A stretch of DNA of 64,000 bases from Clusia tigrina (GCA_920105625.2 OV050030.1:174147315-174211314), one strand, 5' to 3'; shown: positions 43,080 to 56,985, counted from the first letter of the stretch. The notes: generated by a model not told the origin, from the sequence alone. Program-made: numbers and translations.

Positions 43080-43992
43080 CAGCAGACACACCGCCTTACT
43101 GTCGGCCGCCAGCAATGCGGCAGCCATAGCGCAGTATACTGCGCAAGTCTAAGGCTGCGTCGCATAGTGCTTGCCTGCGCATATTCTCTGCACAAAACTC
43201 GCACTGTGTCTGCTGCGCACATTACACTCACCCCTAAATTCTTTTAGCTTTCCTGATAATATAATTTTTATTTGCTCAAGCCCGATGCACTGTACCAATT
43301 TGTCGTATGTGCTTTGAGCACACACATACGCCCTTCGTTTATTATTTTTTAGCATTGCAGTGTTGGCTCTGCTCCTATAACTCCGTGGACTGTATTTTAC
43401 CTTATTATTATATTGTTCTATAATTTATTTATTTCTTGAAATTTAGTCTATTTCTTTCTGTACCTGCCTGTGCTCTCATCGCTCTGCTCACATACCATAT
43501 TATATGTTCCGAATGCGTATTGCGCATTCAGCAATTGATTCTCCTCTAGCGCTTTGCACTTGCTCTCTTTTTCCTTCCCGCAGGCACAACGGATCAAAAG
43601 AAATGAAAAGAAAGAAATAGCTATTACCTACCCTGCCAGTACACAATCGCACATACATACATACATACATGCATATACGATCTGCGTTTACATAGAGTCT
43701 GGTGTGATTTCATAGGAACACTTAAAATAAAGGCACAATTAAGTTTTGCACTTAATTTATGTATATAGCTACTTAATACTACAAACATACGCATGTATAT
43801 GCGATCTGCTTTTGCATAGCTCTGACGTCATCTCAAATGAATGCCTAAATTAAAGGCGCAATTTCATTTCGCACATAATTACTTATAGCTCTACTTAATA
43901 TATACATATACATATGTACATATTCACATGCATCGCACCATACTTGCTGTATTGCATAGATCACTGGTACGATCCGGCTCGACATGGACCAA
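43080..43992 (-). other. BEL copy 2 leader and primer-binding region
   Basis: Between the 5' LTR and the tandem repeats. Directly inside the LTR (minus strand after GATACA) the sequence reads T then TGGTCCATGTCGAGCCGG, a candidate primer-binding site. It resembles, imperfectly, the 3' end of tRNA-Tyr. No ORF I can support. Confidence 0.5.
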
Positions 43993-44986
<994 letters not shown>

Positions 44987-47026
44987 GTATCAGCGGAAAC
45001 CTGTGTCGATCTGTCCTCTGATCACTCGCCGGTAATAATCAACCTTTATGAACAACCAGAATATACAAGCCCACAGTTTCGCCTAGGGACCAACCAAACC
45101 GATTGGTTAAAATACAAAAAGTATATAAGTAGTCATATCTCTACAAGAGTTGAGGTAAAACATGCAGATGATATAGATAATAATATTGTTATTTTCAACT
45201 CCATGCTAGCGACTGCAGCCGTAGTGGCAACGCCAAAAAATACTTCTAGAAAGTGCAAGTATGCCTGTACAAATTGAAAAACTTGTAGCACAGAAACGAC
45301 GGCTGCGCCGAGAATGGCAGAAACATCGCTCACCCATCTCTAAATACAATCTTAAAGCAGCCGAAAGGGCGCTTAAAGATGCTCTTACAAAGGAGGAGGA
45401 TAACAACCTAAAAGAGTACCTTAAGAAGGTAACCCCAAATTCTACCAAAAGGTATTCCCTTTGGAAGGCATCTAAAAATTTTAAGCCTCCAATGGAAGGT
45501 GTAAAACCTATAAGAAACCCGTACGGCGCATGGGCTCAAAGCGATCAAGAAAAAGCACTCTGCTTTGCACAACATCTATGCAACGTGTTCCAGCCGAATT
45601 CCTTTGCACTGCCTGCCTTACCTTGCAGTACTGAGATTGCTCAGCCTATTAAAATTTCCCTTCCAGAAGTAGCCAAACCAATTAAACAACTGAATCCAAA
45701 AAAATCACCTGGATTCGATAATATTTCCCCGAAAATGCTAAAACAGTTACCAGATTATGCATCAGCATTTCTCTGTAAGCTTTTTAACTCAATCTTGGGC
45801 ATCGGTTACTATCCGAATGCATGGAAGAAGTCTCAGATATGTATGATAGCTAAACCTGGAAAAGACGCAACGCTACCGTCATCATATAGACCTATCAGCC
45901 TGTTGCCTTGCCTTTCCAAATTGTTTGAGAAACTACTATTAAATAAACCATCTGCTTTTCTTCAAGAACATAGCGTAATACCGCAAAATCAATTCGGTTT
46001 TCGCGAAAAGCACAGCACTATTGAGCAAGTCAATCGAATTTCAAATGAAAAAAGAAAAGCATTTGAACTCGGGGAGTTTTGCTCTGCAATATTCCTTGAC
46101 GTGGTTCAAGCATTTGATAAGGTATGGCATCAAGGACTGATGCTCAAAATCAAAAAGTTTCTCCCAAAAAGCTATCATAAAATTCTCGAGTCTTATTTAT
46201 CCAATAGACGGTTGAGGGTAAAAGTAAACGAATTCATTTCCGAAGATTTTCCAATTTTATCCGGTGTGCCCCAAGGTAGCGTTCTAGGCCCTACATTATA
46301 TGTAAGATTCACATCTGATACTCCTATAAGTGAAAGTACGCTAATTTCAACATTTGCGGATGATACCGCCATACTCAGTTGCAATAAATGTTCGATAAAG
46401 GCGTCGAGAGCTCTACAAGAGCACTTAGTTAGGGTAGAAGAATGGTTAGGAATGTGGCGTATAAAAGTCAATGAGCAAAAAAGCAAACACGTAACATTCT
46501 CTTTGAGGCCTGGTACGTGTCCAGCCATTCGGCTCAATAATATTGAGATTCCACAAGCTAATGAAGTCACCTATCTCGGCATTCATTTAGACAGGCGCTT
46601 AACTTGGCGTACGCACATTTCAACTAAAATTTTAAATATGAAGTTGAAGGTCGCTAAGCTGCATTGGATAATAAACCACAAATCTACCTTAAGCCTAGAA
46701 TTCAAAATCCTCCTATACAATGCAGTTATTAAGCCGATATGGTTGTATCATGGATTCAACTGTGGGGTAATGCATCCGCTTCTAACATTGCCATAATTCA
46801 AAGGTTTCAGTCGAAGATACTTAGGTTAATAACAGGTGCTCCATGGTACATGCGTAACGATAATATTCACAAACAGCTGAAAATACCAACAGTTATCACA
46901 GAAATAAATGCTAGAAAGCAGGTATACATAGCAAAACTGGAAAATCACACGAAGCCCCTAGCTAAATCCCTCGCAAAACCGATAAGCCGATCCCGCCTGC
47001 AGAGAAGAGACCTTCCGGCCTTGTGA
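44987..47026 (+). pseudogene. Jockey ORF2 part 2: endonuclease end, RT, C-terminus
   Basis: Resumes with [10 protein letters not shown] (end of endonuclease) in 44951-45277. A frameshift near 45265 leads to the main frame to 46796: connector R-R-L-R-R-E-W-Q-K, K-K-S-P-G-F-D-N-I, Y-R-P-I-S-L-L-P-C-L, Q-F-G-F-R-E-K-H-S-T, F-L-D-V-V-Q-A-F-D-K-V-W, G-V-P-Q-G-S-V-L-G-P, F-A-D-D (46353-46364) and L-G-I-H-L-D-R-R-L-T-W. A second frameshift at about 46750 gives the end (L-I-T-G-A-P-W-Y-M, 46739-47026). RT motifs are intact; the ORF is broken by two shifts and the BEL insert. Confidence 0.9.
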
Positions 47027-47187
47027 AGAGCGAAGCAGAACCGAAATTTTGATGGCCAAATACAATTTGGGTTAAAATTATTTTTTAGTGACTAGTTTTA
47101 AGATTTGATATACTTATTGTTAGGCTTAATTTAAGCAAATTCAATAAATAATAAATTCTTGTAATAATAAAAAAAAAAAATTAAAAA
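47027..47187 (+). other. Jockey 3' UTR and A-rich tail
   Basis: TAAATTC-type AT-rich UTR with CAATAAATAATAAATTC (about 47139-47160) and an A run at 47168-47180, immediately before the right TSD. Confidence 0.8.
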
Positions 47188-48610
47188 ATTTAGCCGAATC
47201 CCATCAACTACTAATGAAATGTTGAAACTTGCGTAAATAATAGGCAATTATTCATCATATTTATACATCATATAAATAGACAGATATGAATTTCTGGCAA
47301 TAAAAGAACCTATAAAAAATGGAATTTGATAATGGATTCAAATCATAAAACGTTATCAATTTTCTATATGACGAAGTAATCGAGTATCACCTAACAAAAC
47401 CAAATAGCCATACAGGTTATGTTTATGTTAAGCTATTGAATAATACTCTAAAGGAAAAAAAATTGTGTATTAAATATCGAAGAAAAAGCACCAGTCAATA
47501 TACAAATAGCAAAAGCGATACAATTTTATAATATCTCCTATCAAAGTTCTATTAAATGCATTTACAATGACGTACAAAATAATAAACGAGACCATAAAAT
47601 TATTCAAAATAGACTGACCATAAATTAAAGGAAATAGCAATGAGAATAAGAAAAACTATTTAGAATCCAGGGCCATCGGTTACATAACAAATTATAAAAG
47701 TCTACGCTAGGACCAACCTAAATACGCTACACTAGGACCAACCTAAATACGCCAAGAAAAATTTTAATAATGTACATACAAGGAATGTTAAAAGACCATT
47801 TAAATTTTTAAGCGATATTTCCGTTACTGATAACGAGCACAAACGACTTTCTACAAGTGAAACAAATCAGCTCTAGTACGAGATACACTATAGTTCGACT
47901 AAGAGAGGTACAGATAGTTAATACGATAACGGTTTTACATATCATAGACACTAAGGCAATCGAAAAATATTATAATCATTTTAGAGAAAAATATAGAGTA
48001 TATGAACTTAATGAATAAAGATTTGTATAAAAGGGAAATAGAGTTGCTAAAGGGTAAATTGGCTTTATAACCCCAAGTATTAGCAGGTAGAAACGTAGTT
48101 TACTCAATCTCGTAGGATCTGTACAGAAATGGGCTTATGGCATTATTGACAATGATGATAGAGAACAAATAACGGGATATCAAAAATAATCGATGAAATT
48201 GGCCATTAAGCTATCAGTAATTTAAATAGCCAAATAGTAATAAATGAACACTTTAATAAAAGTTTTCAGATTCTAAAATCAACCCTTGAGAAATAAAGAA
48301 TTGAGATACTAAAATCGCCGAACTGTATTCTCATCAAACGCACAAATTAAAATCTCTTGAAACACAAATAAATGTAATACAATATAATTTTGTCTTAAGA
48401 AAATTTATAATTTTCGTTCCTAATGTCCTATCAACAGAAGAGATAGACAAATATAACATCGATTTCTTGAAATTAAAATTAGTTGATACCCAGTATTTTG
48501 ACTCTCGATAATATCAGAATTATAATAGCTCTTAAAATACTCGTACCTGAGGGTGTTATAAATATAGATTTAAAAATTATTATTATTATACCAATACCAA
48601 AAGAAAGCGA
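47188..48610 (+). mobile_element. Errantivirus copy 2, right half (integrase end, env remnant)
   Basis: Starts with the TSD ATTTAGCCGAAT (47188-47199). Decayed integrase C-terminus at 47330-47780 (H-L-T-K-P-N-S-H-T, then K-R-P-F-K-F). A direct duplication of CGCTA(C)ACTAGGACCAACCTAAATACG occurs at about 47704-47750. Env from about 47800: a K-R-S-L-L-N-L-V-G-S-V stretch (about 48095-48130) with a stop in the furin-like site, then W-A-Y-G-I-I-D-N-D-D-R-E. Env similarity fades near 48600. Confidence 0.75.
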
Positions 48611-48800
48611 GCACAGAAAGCCTGAAGTCGGGTTAGACTGCCTTCGAAATACCCTTTACCTTGCGCGTGCGAATTCAACAATCGGGATGTTTTCATCATA
48701 TATAATATCTACGGTAATTTTTGGTACAGTACATTGAATTGATTATATCGACCCCATTTCTTGTGTAAAGCTTTGTAGTGTCAATATAACTAGTATTATT
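48611..48800. other. Short spacer of unknown origin
   Basis: No gene; joins the errantivirus relic to the 5' side of a LOA LINE. Confidence 0.45.
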
Positions 48801-49292
48801 CGTCCTATCCCCCAACAATCTTTTTATTTGGTTGCTCCTGGGCTGGCGGGTGTGGCTTCTGGGCCAAATACAACTGGGGTGAAACCCAGTGCGAACAGCT
48901 CCAGTTGAAGATCACATCCGTCTCCGTCCTGTTAAAACCTTGGCAGGCCTCAAAGTACGTTCGATGTACGTCGTCATTTGGTTCACGGTGTAGGTTTGGT
49001 TGAGACTAGCTCCCAATTAGCACTGGTCTGGCTCTGCGCACTCGCACCCACTTATGCCAACCCTTGCATTGCCTCCCTGCATCTGCATAGATAACCATGG
49101 GACCAATAAGGTGACTACGCATTCGTACTGAGATAGCGACTTTGAGTGGGGACCCTTTTTGCATGAACACATTTTTAATCTCCCACAAAAAATTCGCTGC
49201 CAACCCGCAAGGGGAGCCAAAAGCAACAACAACAATGAGCTTAGTTAGGCAAAACACAGCCTTAAGCTGACAAACAGCTTCGTCTTGGACCT

Positions 49293-50483
49293 TTGTCGCC
49301 ATACCAAGGATGTCTCCGGGTGTTACGGCCAAAGGGCCAGCCCCGCTCCCAGCCACAAGTGCATCCTCCCAGGGTCATAAAAACCTTGCTTCGGGCCATT
49401 CCAGCACCAGGGCAGCTAGGCCGGGTGCTAGGGTCGCCCCTCCGTCTGTTCCTCGGGCTGGTACAGGGAGAGCTCCGGCAAATAAGCCGACCTCCTCCAG
49501 CACGGGTCCCAGCACCGATCTCACTTCAGGTGCTCGCACGCATGTGAATGCGTCTACTCGGGCGTACAGAACCCGGAGGACCGCCTTCAGGATTCTGCAC
49601 AGGTTGGCATCTGCCGACCCCGCTTCCATGTCTGATAAAGACAAGGGAGCGCTTGCATGGGCTCACCAAAATGCTGGTGCACGTCTTCAGCAGCCCCCCC
49701 CCCCCCCCCTCTCACTGAGGCTACTCAGAAACGACAACAGTCGACTGAGTAGCCCTCCTGATCAGTTGTGTGGGAAACTAAACGCCCACGACTGGCTTCC
49801 AAGCCGAGACTGACTCGGCCATTTTATGAGGTTGCCAAAGAGGGCCTTATCTGGGCCATCGTTGACACTGGAAACAGCGACGGTACCATTTCCCCAGCAA
49901 ACTGGAAAATGGTGGAGAAAGCTCTTTTCAGGGTCTATAGAGACACCCTGCAGGCCAATCCTGGCCGCTCGCCCATATGCCGGGATGCGGGATGGTATCA
50001 AGGGCACGCGAAGCTCATCGCGTCCTCAGATGAACGCTCTGCTGAGATCTACAAGCTGGCCAACGTAATGGTCGGTGAAATCTGGCCGGGGGCTTCTAGC
50101 TGTTCCCAAAGACCAGATCCCAAACCGTCCGCGTTCCAGGGCCTGGGTTCCGTCAGAGCACCCCTCGCTGGAAGAAATTCTGGAGTTGCTTCGCCTTAGC
50201 AACTACGACCTCCCTACGGATGATTGGAATGTCGCTAAGATAGGCGAGCCCAAAGGCAACTCCGGCGAGATCCTCATTATTCTCAATGAGGAATCACTCG
50301 CTCAATGTCAAAAAGGGAGAGACCAACTATGGCTTTAGTTCGATCTCTCTCAAGGTGTATAGGAGCGACAATCAGGGAAGAAACAAGCCCCCACACTGGC
50401 CGAATCCGATCTCACCTTCGATGATGGGGAGAGCTACGCTTGGGCCTCAGAATCGGTTGACAGTTTCTACGGGCGTCCGGTAA
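49293..50483 (+). pseudogene. LOA ORF1 (gag-like), frameshifted
   Basis: Pieces in several frames: 49310-49813 (Ala/Pro/Ser-rich, basic), 49768-50199 (F-Y-E-V-A-K-E-G-L-I-W-A-I-V-D and W-Y-Q-G-H-A-K-L-I), 50075-50338 (D-W-N-V-A-K-I-G-E-P-K-G-N-S-G-E-I-L-I-I-L-N) and 50286-50483 (S-L-K-V-Y). These resemble the ORF1 proteins (DUF4780-like) of some insect LINEs. A C16 homopolymer at 49694-49709 is a likely site of one frameshift. The presumed role is RNA binding. Confidence 0.68.
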
Positions 50484-50558
50484 TGAACGACGACTTTGGG
50501 GAGTCTCCTCTGTTTGAGGAAGACGACGCCAACCTGACGATTATGGCCACTTCCGTGA

Positions 50559-51719
50559 ATGGTGAGGGTATTAAAGATTAACCTTCACCATTCAATAGCT
50601 GCCTCGGCAGCCCTGATCCTCCACCTGACTCAAAAAGGAGAGGAACTCATACTGGTCCAGGAGTCGTGGGTCGTAAATGATCAGGTTCGCGGACTCAACA
50701 TCAGCGGATACCGCACAGTTTTGGTGCAGGATCACAGTAAACCCAGAGCCTCTATTCTTGTTAATAACAATATTAACGCTCTTCTTTTTCACAGGTTCAG
50801 CGACAAAGACAATGTAGCCATGGTCATTTCAACCAACACCATGGCTACATGGATCGTCAGCAGCTACATGGCGTACGACCACGGACTATCGCCGCCTCCG
50901 GACACTTTAAATCTGCTGGTTACGGAGGCAAACAGGAAGCGCATCCCGGTAGTCATCGGGGCTGATGCTAATGCCCATGACGAAGTGTGGGGTAGCACGG
51001 ACACCAACGAGCGGGGTGGTTCATTTCTTGATTTTATTCTTGCTCACGACCAAGTCTTTACTGACAGGGAGAGAGAAGCAACCCTCATTACCTCCAATAG
51101 AAGGGAGGTTCTCGATCTCACCCTTGGCTATAATCACTCGTCTCATTTTATTACGAACAGGCCCATTTCGCAGGAATGCTCCTTCTCGGACCATTGTTAT
51201 ATTTGCTTTAGGACTGCGATCTCTGATACCTTAGATACGGCAGAGCGCAAAACGCACACTAATAGAAAAAGAACTGACTGGACAAAATTCCAGGCCATTA
51301 TAGAGTCGGGCCCGAAGTCGGCTCCTCCCACTATTAACAATCATCTCGATATAGATCGAGCAGTTGAAACCATTACAGCACTATTTAGGTCTGCTGCCAA
51401 ATCAGCCTGCAACTCCCCGAAGGAAAACCAAAACCCGCTTGGTGGAATTCGGAAATTGCTGAGCTACGAAAAGATTGCCACAAGCTCTTCAACAGCTCCA
51501 AAGCTACAAATGACTGGCTTCCTTTCAAAGACAAACAAAGGGAACTCAAGTATATGGTTAGGAGATCCAAACGAGCGTCTTGGCGAGACTTCTGTGGCAT
51601 CAAAGAAAGGTCGTCCAAGACAAGCAGAGTCCGGAGGATCCTCAATACCACCCCTCGGGCTCTTGAATGTATTCAGAGATCGGACGGTAACAGGACTAAC
51701 TCTGAAACTGACACTCTAG
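50559..51719 (+). pseudogene. LOA ORF2 part 1: endonuclease
   Basis: 386-codon frame starting M-V-R-V-L-K-I-N-L-H-H-S. APE-type endonuclease: V-Q-E-S-W-V (Glu), S-S-Y-M-A-Y-D, I-P-V-V-I-G-A-D-A-N-A-H-D-E-V-W-G-S-T (Asp/Asn), L-D-L-T-L, C-S-F-S-D-H-C-Y-I (final His). It appears catalytically complete. The last 80 residues, from G-G-I-R-K-L, are out of frame with the connector, which continues in 51554-51796 (R-R-S-K-R-A-S-W-R-D-F-C). Confidence 0.9.
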
Positions 51720-51817
51720 ACGCCCTAATAGAAACACACTTTCCGGGGAATGAAATCTTTGTGGATTGCAGGTCTCTTGACACCAAGCATTCTTAAGGTC
51801 ACTCAACCCAGTTCCAA

Positions 51818-52043
51818 ATGACCCACATGCATATTCAGCCGGCCATCAACATCTTTAAGCCTTTTGAAGCACCCGGGCCTGATGGCATAATTCCCGTGGA
51901 TATTCAGCACACTGCATGTGCGGTTGCGCATTGGCTACGGCATATTTATAATGCATGCCTCAGATGGTCGTACGTTCCCAAAAGCTGGAGAGAAGCTAGT
52001 GTAGTATTCATCCCTAAAGCGGGAAAAGCAACCCACACCAACC
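51818..52043 (+). pseudogene. LOA RT, N-terminal part
   Basis: F-K-P-F-E-A-P-G-P-D-G-I-I-P and W-R-E-A-S-V-V-F-I-P-K-A-G-K-A-T-H-T, cut at 52043 by the solo LTR. The motif P-K-D-Y-R-P-I-S-L picks up at 52516. Confidence 0.9.
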
Positions 52044-52513
52044 TGTTGTGAGTTAGACTCAAGCTATCTACGCGACGTTGACTCACAGCAACGGATCCTA
52101 TTAAATTCATTAAGAGAGCACATATTTTTAGGGTGAAAATATTGTAAATGAATAGAATTTATGTATTAATTATGATGTAAACTTATAGAGTGTCACAGTT
52201 CCGCAGTCAAGCTGACGAGCGGCATTTACAATGCACCGACGACACTTTTACTTTCAGTAGGTCAGTTGGCTTGACCAACTGATACCAAACAACAATTGCG
52301 TAACTGGAACACCAGAAAAGTCAATACGTAGACCGTAATATTTACTTGTAAATAGTATATAAGGACTAGTATTTTAAGAATAAAGCTGATTGTTGTTTTT
52401 AAAACCAAAAGTGATGTAGTGCTTATTGAAAAGAGTGATTTAGGTTAAAGGTACACGCGCAGGACAAGCAGCAAGAGGTAGTTCCCGACAACAACCAAAT
52501 ACGGTCGGCAACA
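52044..52513. mobile_element. Solo LTR (470 bp) in LOA RT
   Basis: TGTTG...CAACA ends, flanked by AACC on both sides (52040-52043 and 52514-52517), a 4-bp TSD. Contains a TATAAGGA at about 52359 and AATAAAGC at about 52380, suggesting plus orientation. No internal coding region remains, as expected after LTR-LTR recombination. A 4-bp TSD fits the gypsy group. Confidence 0.85.
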
Positions 52514-52515
52514 AA

Positions 52516-53352
52516 CCCTAAGGACTATAGACCAATTAGTTTGTTCTCCTCTCTTTTGAAAACGCTGAAAAGGGTCCTTGATATACAAATCAGGAGCTCT
52601 ATTAATTCCACGTGCCTATTTAATCACAACATGCCTCTACTAAAGGCACTTCTGTGGAAACAGCGCTTCACTTTCCCATTGAGCAAGTAGAGAAATCTCT
52701 TGCAAACAATGAATATACTCTTGCAGTATTTCTCGACATAGAAGGGGCATTCAACAAATTTAAGTCCCTCCGCCATAATTAAATCCTTAGAAAACCTTAA
52801 CCTGGATCCCAGTCTGGTTAGGTTCATCGAACAGCTACTGAAAACACGCGCCATTAGCTCCTCAAGAAGAAACGTGCATGCTAAAAGGACTGTCAAGAGA
52901 GGTACTCCACAAGCCGGTGTGCTCTCACCCCTCATCTGGAATTGGTGAACACACTACTAATGAGATTAGATCAGACCGGCTGTAACACTATAGCTTATGC
53001 GGACGACTTTGCTATCTGTGTTTCCGGTAAATATCTGTCAACACTATCAGAAAAGCTAAGCTATACTCTTAGCATTTTGTCCCAATAGTGTCTTGAAGTT
53101 GGCCTAGACGTCAACCCTTCCAAAACTGAGGTTGTGCTCTTCACCAGGAAGCAGAAAATACCAAGTTTTGACTTACTCAAACTCAATGCGAATTCTCTTA
53201 GCCAAAGCAGTAGCGTCATGTATCTAGGTCTGGTCATGGACCCTAAGCTCCACTGTAAATCAAATTTGGCGGAGAGGCTACGGAAAGCCGCATGTGATCT
53301 CTACTATTGCAAGAGATCCATTGGAACAAGATGGGGGTCCAGTCCAGTCTAG
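52516..53352 (+). pseudogene. LOA RT, palm and thumb (frameshifted)
   Basis: Y-R-P-I-S-L-F-S-S-L-L-K (52523), then in changing frames F-L-D-I-E-G-A-F-N-K (about 52732), G-T-P-Q-A-G-V-L-S-P (about 52902; Ala replaces the usual Gly), Y-A-D-D (52996-53007), N-P-S-K-T-E-V-V-L-F and L-G-L-V-M-D-P-K-L (53134-53352). At least four frameshifts and a TAG (about 53087). Confidence 0.85.
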
Positions 53353-53748
53353 AATCATATCCTGGCTCTATGCGGCGGTAGTTGAACCGTACTTTCTCTA
53401 CAGCGCTGTCTTCTGGTGGCCCGCAACTGACAAGGCGGTGAACGTAAACCTCTTGACAGGTTCAGAAGAACAGCAGCGGTTCTCACAACAGGGGCTCTGC
53501 GTACCACCTCTACCAAAGCTATTTGCATTCCTACATTGGTTGCCCACTCAGCTTCTAGTCAGGCAACAAGCAATATGCTCGGCAACCAGACTCAATGCTA
53601 TATCTCGCTGGACTAGGTTGAACGTGGGCCACGCCAATATTCTAACACGCCCGTACAGACGGACGTTGACTATACGTACTCTACACCTAATCTAAACCAC
53701 GGGTTCGACACTTACATTAATAGTAGAGAGGAATGGTCCAACAATTTA

Positions 53749-54588
53749 GTGGTCACTGGTAGTTCCATTGACATATATACGGATGGCTCCAAACTAGAGA
53801 ATAAGGTCGGTTGCGGAATTTTCTCCAGAAAACTTGACATCAAGCTCTCCTATCGTTTCCCTGACCATTGCAGCGTCTTTCAGGCGAAAGTAATGGCAAT
53901 ATTCCAAGCGTCTACGTGGCTTATTCGCAATGAAGTATGCGATGTGAACATTCGCATATTCACGGACAGTCAGGCGACAATCATGTCCCTAGCTGGTGTA
54001 TTCACTACCTCTAAGCTCGTAGTTGATTGCCGCTCCTCCCTGAACGTCGTGTCGGGTACCCCACAAGTTCACATATGCTGGGTGCCTGGATATAGCGATA
54101 TTCTGGGAAACTGCGAGGCCGATGAATTGGCCAAAATAATTACGCTGGTCGCTGACATCTCCCCCTCTTTTTGTGTAGGTGTTCCACTGGTCATGGTCAA
54201 ATGGGCCTTAAAACATAGCTACCTTGAGGCAGCTAAAAGAGCCTGGGTAAATGAACATAGTGTTGCCAGACAACCCTGGAGCACTATTGACATTAGGAGT
54301 ACTAGTCAGCTACTCAATATTAGCAGGAACTCCATCAGCACTGCAATAATTGTGCTCACGGGACAGTGTCTGATCGGAAAACATGATGAAAGACTAGCAC
54401 TGCCCCATAACGACTTCTGTCGCGGCTATGGCTCTGAGGAGGAGGAAGAAACAGTACTCCATCTCATGTGTCAGTGCCCAGCTCTGGACAGGCGAAGATT
54501 AAAATTCCTAGGCTCACCTTTTTTCACTACCTTAACCGAACTATCTTCCATCAACATTAAGGACATAACCAGGTTCATTTCTGAATAA
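53749..54588 (+). pseudogene. LOA RNase H and Cys/His C-terminus
   Basis: 279-codon frame: I-Y-T-D-G-S-K-L-E-N-K-V-G-C-G-I (Asp), F-Q-A-K-V-M-A-I (Glu position now Lys: A-K-V for A-E-V), F-T-D-S-Q-A-T-I (Asp), W-V-P-G-Y-S-D-I-L-G-N-C-E-A-D-E-L-A-K (Asp). C-terminus C-R-G-Y-G-S-E-E-E...C-Q-C-P-A-L has one Cys changed to Tyr. Open throughout but with a lost catalytic Glu. Confidence 0.88.
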
Positions 54589-54712
54589 CTGTGGTTCCCA
54601 AAACTCTAGACGGGGGAGTCGCGTCGTCTTAATGGGGTACCAAAACGAACCATTGTATGTGCTTAAGTGTGCTTTTGCGTATAAGGCTGCCACTCCTACC
54701 TACCTACCTACC

Positions 54713-55032
54713 CCACATACAGCTTAAATTAAATAAAAATAATAAGGCTATATATTACAAAAATAAAAAAATTTAAAAATATTTGTATCATTAAGATTAT
54801 TTTTCTAGAATTTATTAACAGACAAGTGGCGCACGGTAGATGCAAATGTGTGGTTATGACACCGTAATAAATGTCAGAAGAAGAACTATTGAAACATTTT
54901 TTAATGTTAAAAATAATGTATTATGACACCACTGAAATGTAATAAATAAGAGAGCGAAGATTAACGAAACAAATGAGGGGTAATAATGAGACACAGTAGT
55001 ATAGAGTGCGGTTTTATCACCGAGTTCACCAC
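54713..55032. other. AT-rich spacer
   Basis: No gene. Ends where the tRNA-like head of SINE B starts. Confidence 0.55.
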
Positions 55033-55039
55033 CTATAGT

Positions 55040-55095
55040 TAGCGTAGTTGTCTGAATGGGCAGAGTTTAATAGCTGAAGGCTTGTGTTCGATTCC
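55040..55095 (+). promoter_or_regulatory. Pol III A/B boxes of SINE B
   Basis: A box 55040-55050 and B box 55085-55095, start-to-start 45 nt, as in tRNA-derived SINEs. Confidence 0.68.
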
Positions 55096-55215
55096 CTGGA
55101 GGAGCTGTTGATTTCTGAGACATAATAAATACTTGGGGGGAAAAATTGTCTTTCACTGAAAAATCTCTGATGAGGACAAGCGGCATTTCGGAAATAGCTA
55201 TATATACATATACTC

Positions 55216-55216
<1 letters not shown>

Positions 55217-55311
<95 letters not shown>

Positions 55312-55322
55312 CCTATTAGTCC

Positions 55323-55358
<36 letters not shown>
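55217..55358. repeat. (TA)n tracts left of mariner copy 2
   Basis: TA runs at about 55217-55306 and 55326-55358, split by TTATTCCTATTAGTCCA, the same arrangement as at 9779-9948. Confidence 0.95.
55311..55326 (+). repeat. 16-bp direct repeat, left (TCCTATTAGTCCATTA)
   Basis: Identical to 56508-56523; the pair brackets the (TA)n-mariner-(TA)n block. A third copy is at 9871-9886. Confidence 0.9.
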
Positions 55359-56507
<1,149 letters not shown>

Positions 56508-56523
56508 TCCTATTAGTCCATTA
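56508..56523 (+). repeat. 16-bp direct repeat, right (TCCTATTAGTCCATTA)
   Basis: Identical to 55311-55326 and followed directly by the Helitron reading frame. Confidence 0.9.
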
Positions 56524-56985
56524 AGGAGCAAAGGGCCGAATGCTGCGGCATCTAGAGCTTCTCAAAGTAGCGAACAGCGCGAAAAAAATACTTTGGCTGC
56601 TCGATATACCATGGCATGTGTTAGGGTTGCGCGAAATTTAGCTCCACGTCCGTATGTGCGACATACTTTGGAGCGTGCAACATTCAATTATGATGCAAAC
56701 TTTGATTACGTTTCTCATGCGAAGGTTTCAATTGGATCAATGACTACTGTTTGCAGTCAATGCATGGCATTTAAGTTTAAACATGAGGTGCCTGGATTGT
56801 GTTATGCAAACGGACAAGTTAAATTACCTGAATTGAATCTACCACCGGAGCCCTTGCGTTCTTTGGTAACTGGTGCCACATCGGTTTCGAGACATTTTTT
56901 GGCAAACATACAAGCATATAACTCCGGTTTTCAAATGGCTTCATTCGGTGCGACAAATATTATACGCGAAAATTTTATGCCAACG
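56524..56985 (+). pseudogene. Helitron RepHel exon 1 (zinc-finger-like)
   Basis: A-A-R-Y-T-M-A-C...T-L-E-R-A-T-F-N-Y, V-C-S-Q-C-M-A-F-K-F, L-C-Y-A-N-G-Q-V-K-L-P-E-L, P-P-E-P-L-R-S-L, R-H-F-L-A-N-I-Q and N-F-M-P-T-F-K. C-x2-C and a later Cys form the likely Zn site. Reads on past a probable GTAATT donor to a stop at 57060. Confidence 0.8.

Larger units (their letters stand above)
48806..54712 (+). mobile_element. LOA/R1-type LINE copy 2, nearly full length, with a solo LTR inside
   Basis: 5' UTR (about 48806-49290), ORF1 (about 49293-50483), ORF2 (50559-54588: endonuclease, RT, RNase H, Cys/His end), 3' UTR and tail of repeated CTAC (CTACCTACCTACCTACC, 54696-54712). The 5' end is a best guess at the change to GC-rich sequence. 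A 470-bp solo LTR interrupts RT at 52044-52513. Frameshifts are frequent in ORF1 and RT. Closest relative in the window: 18634-21737. Confidence 0.88.
55033..55326 (+). mobile_element. SINE B copy 2, with tRNA-like head
   Basis: A box TAGCGTAGTTG (55040-55050) fits TRGYNNARNNG exactly; B box TGTTCGATTCC (55085-55095) has one mismatch; spacing is 45 nt. A body starting GTTGATTTCTGAGACATAAT follows, then the AATACTTGGGGGG...ATACTCG part shared with 9687-9778, a (TA)n, and TCCTATTAGTCCATTA. The tRNA-like fold is diverged. The 5' limit is set from the A box position. Confidence 0.72.

Noticed and set aside
43149..43355. 68-codon ORF in the BEL leader
   Set aside because: Short, no family resemblance, in a leader region; not supported as a gene.
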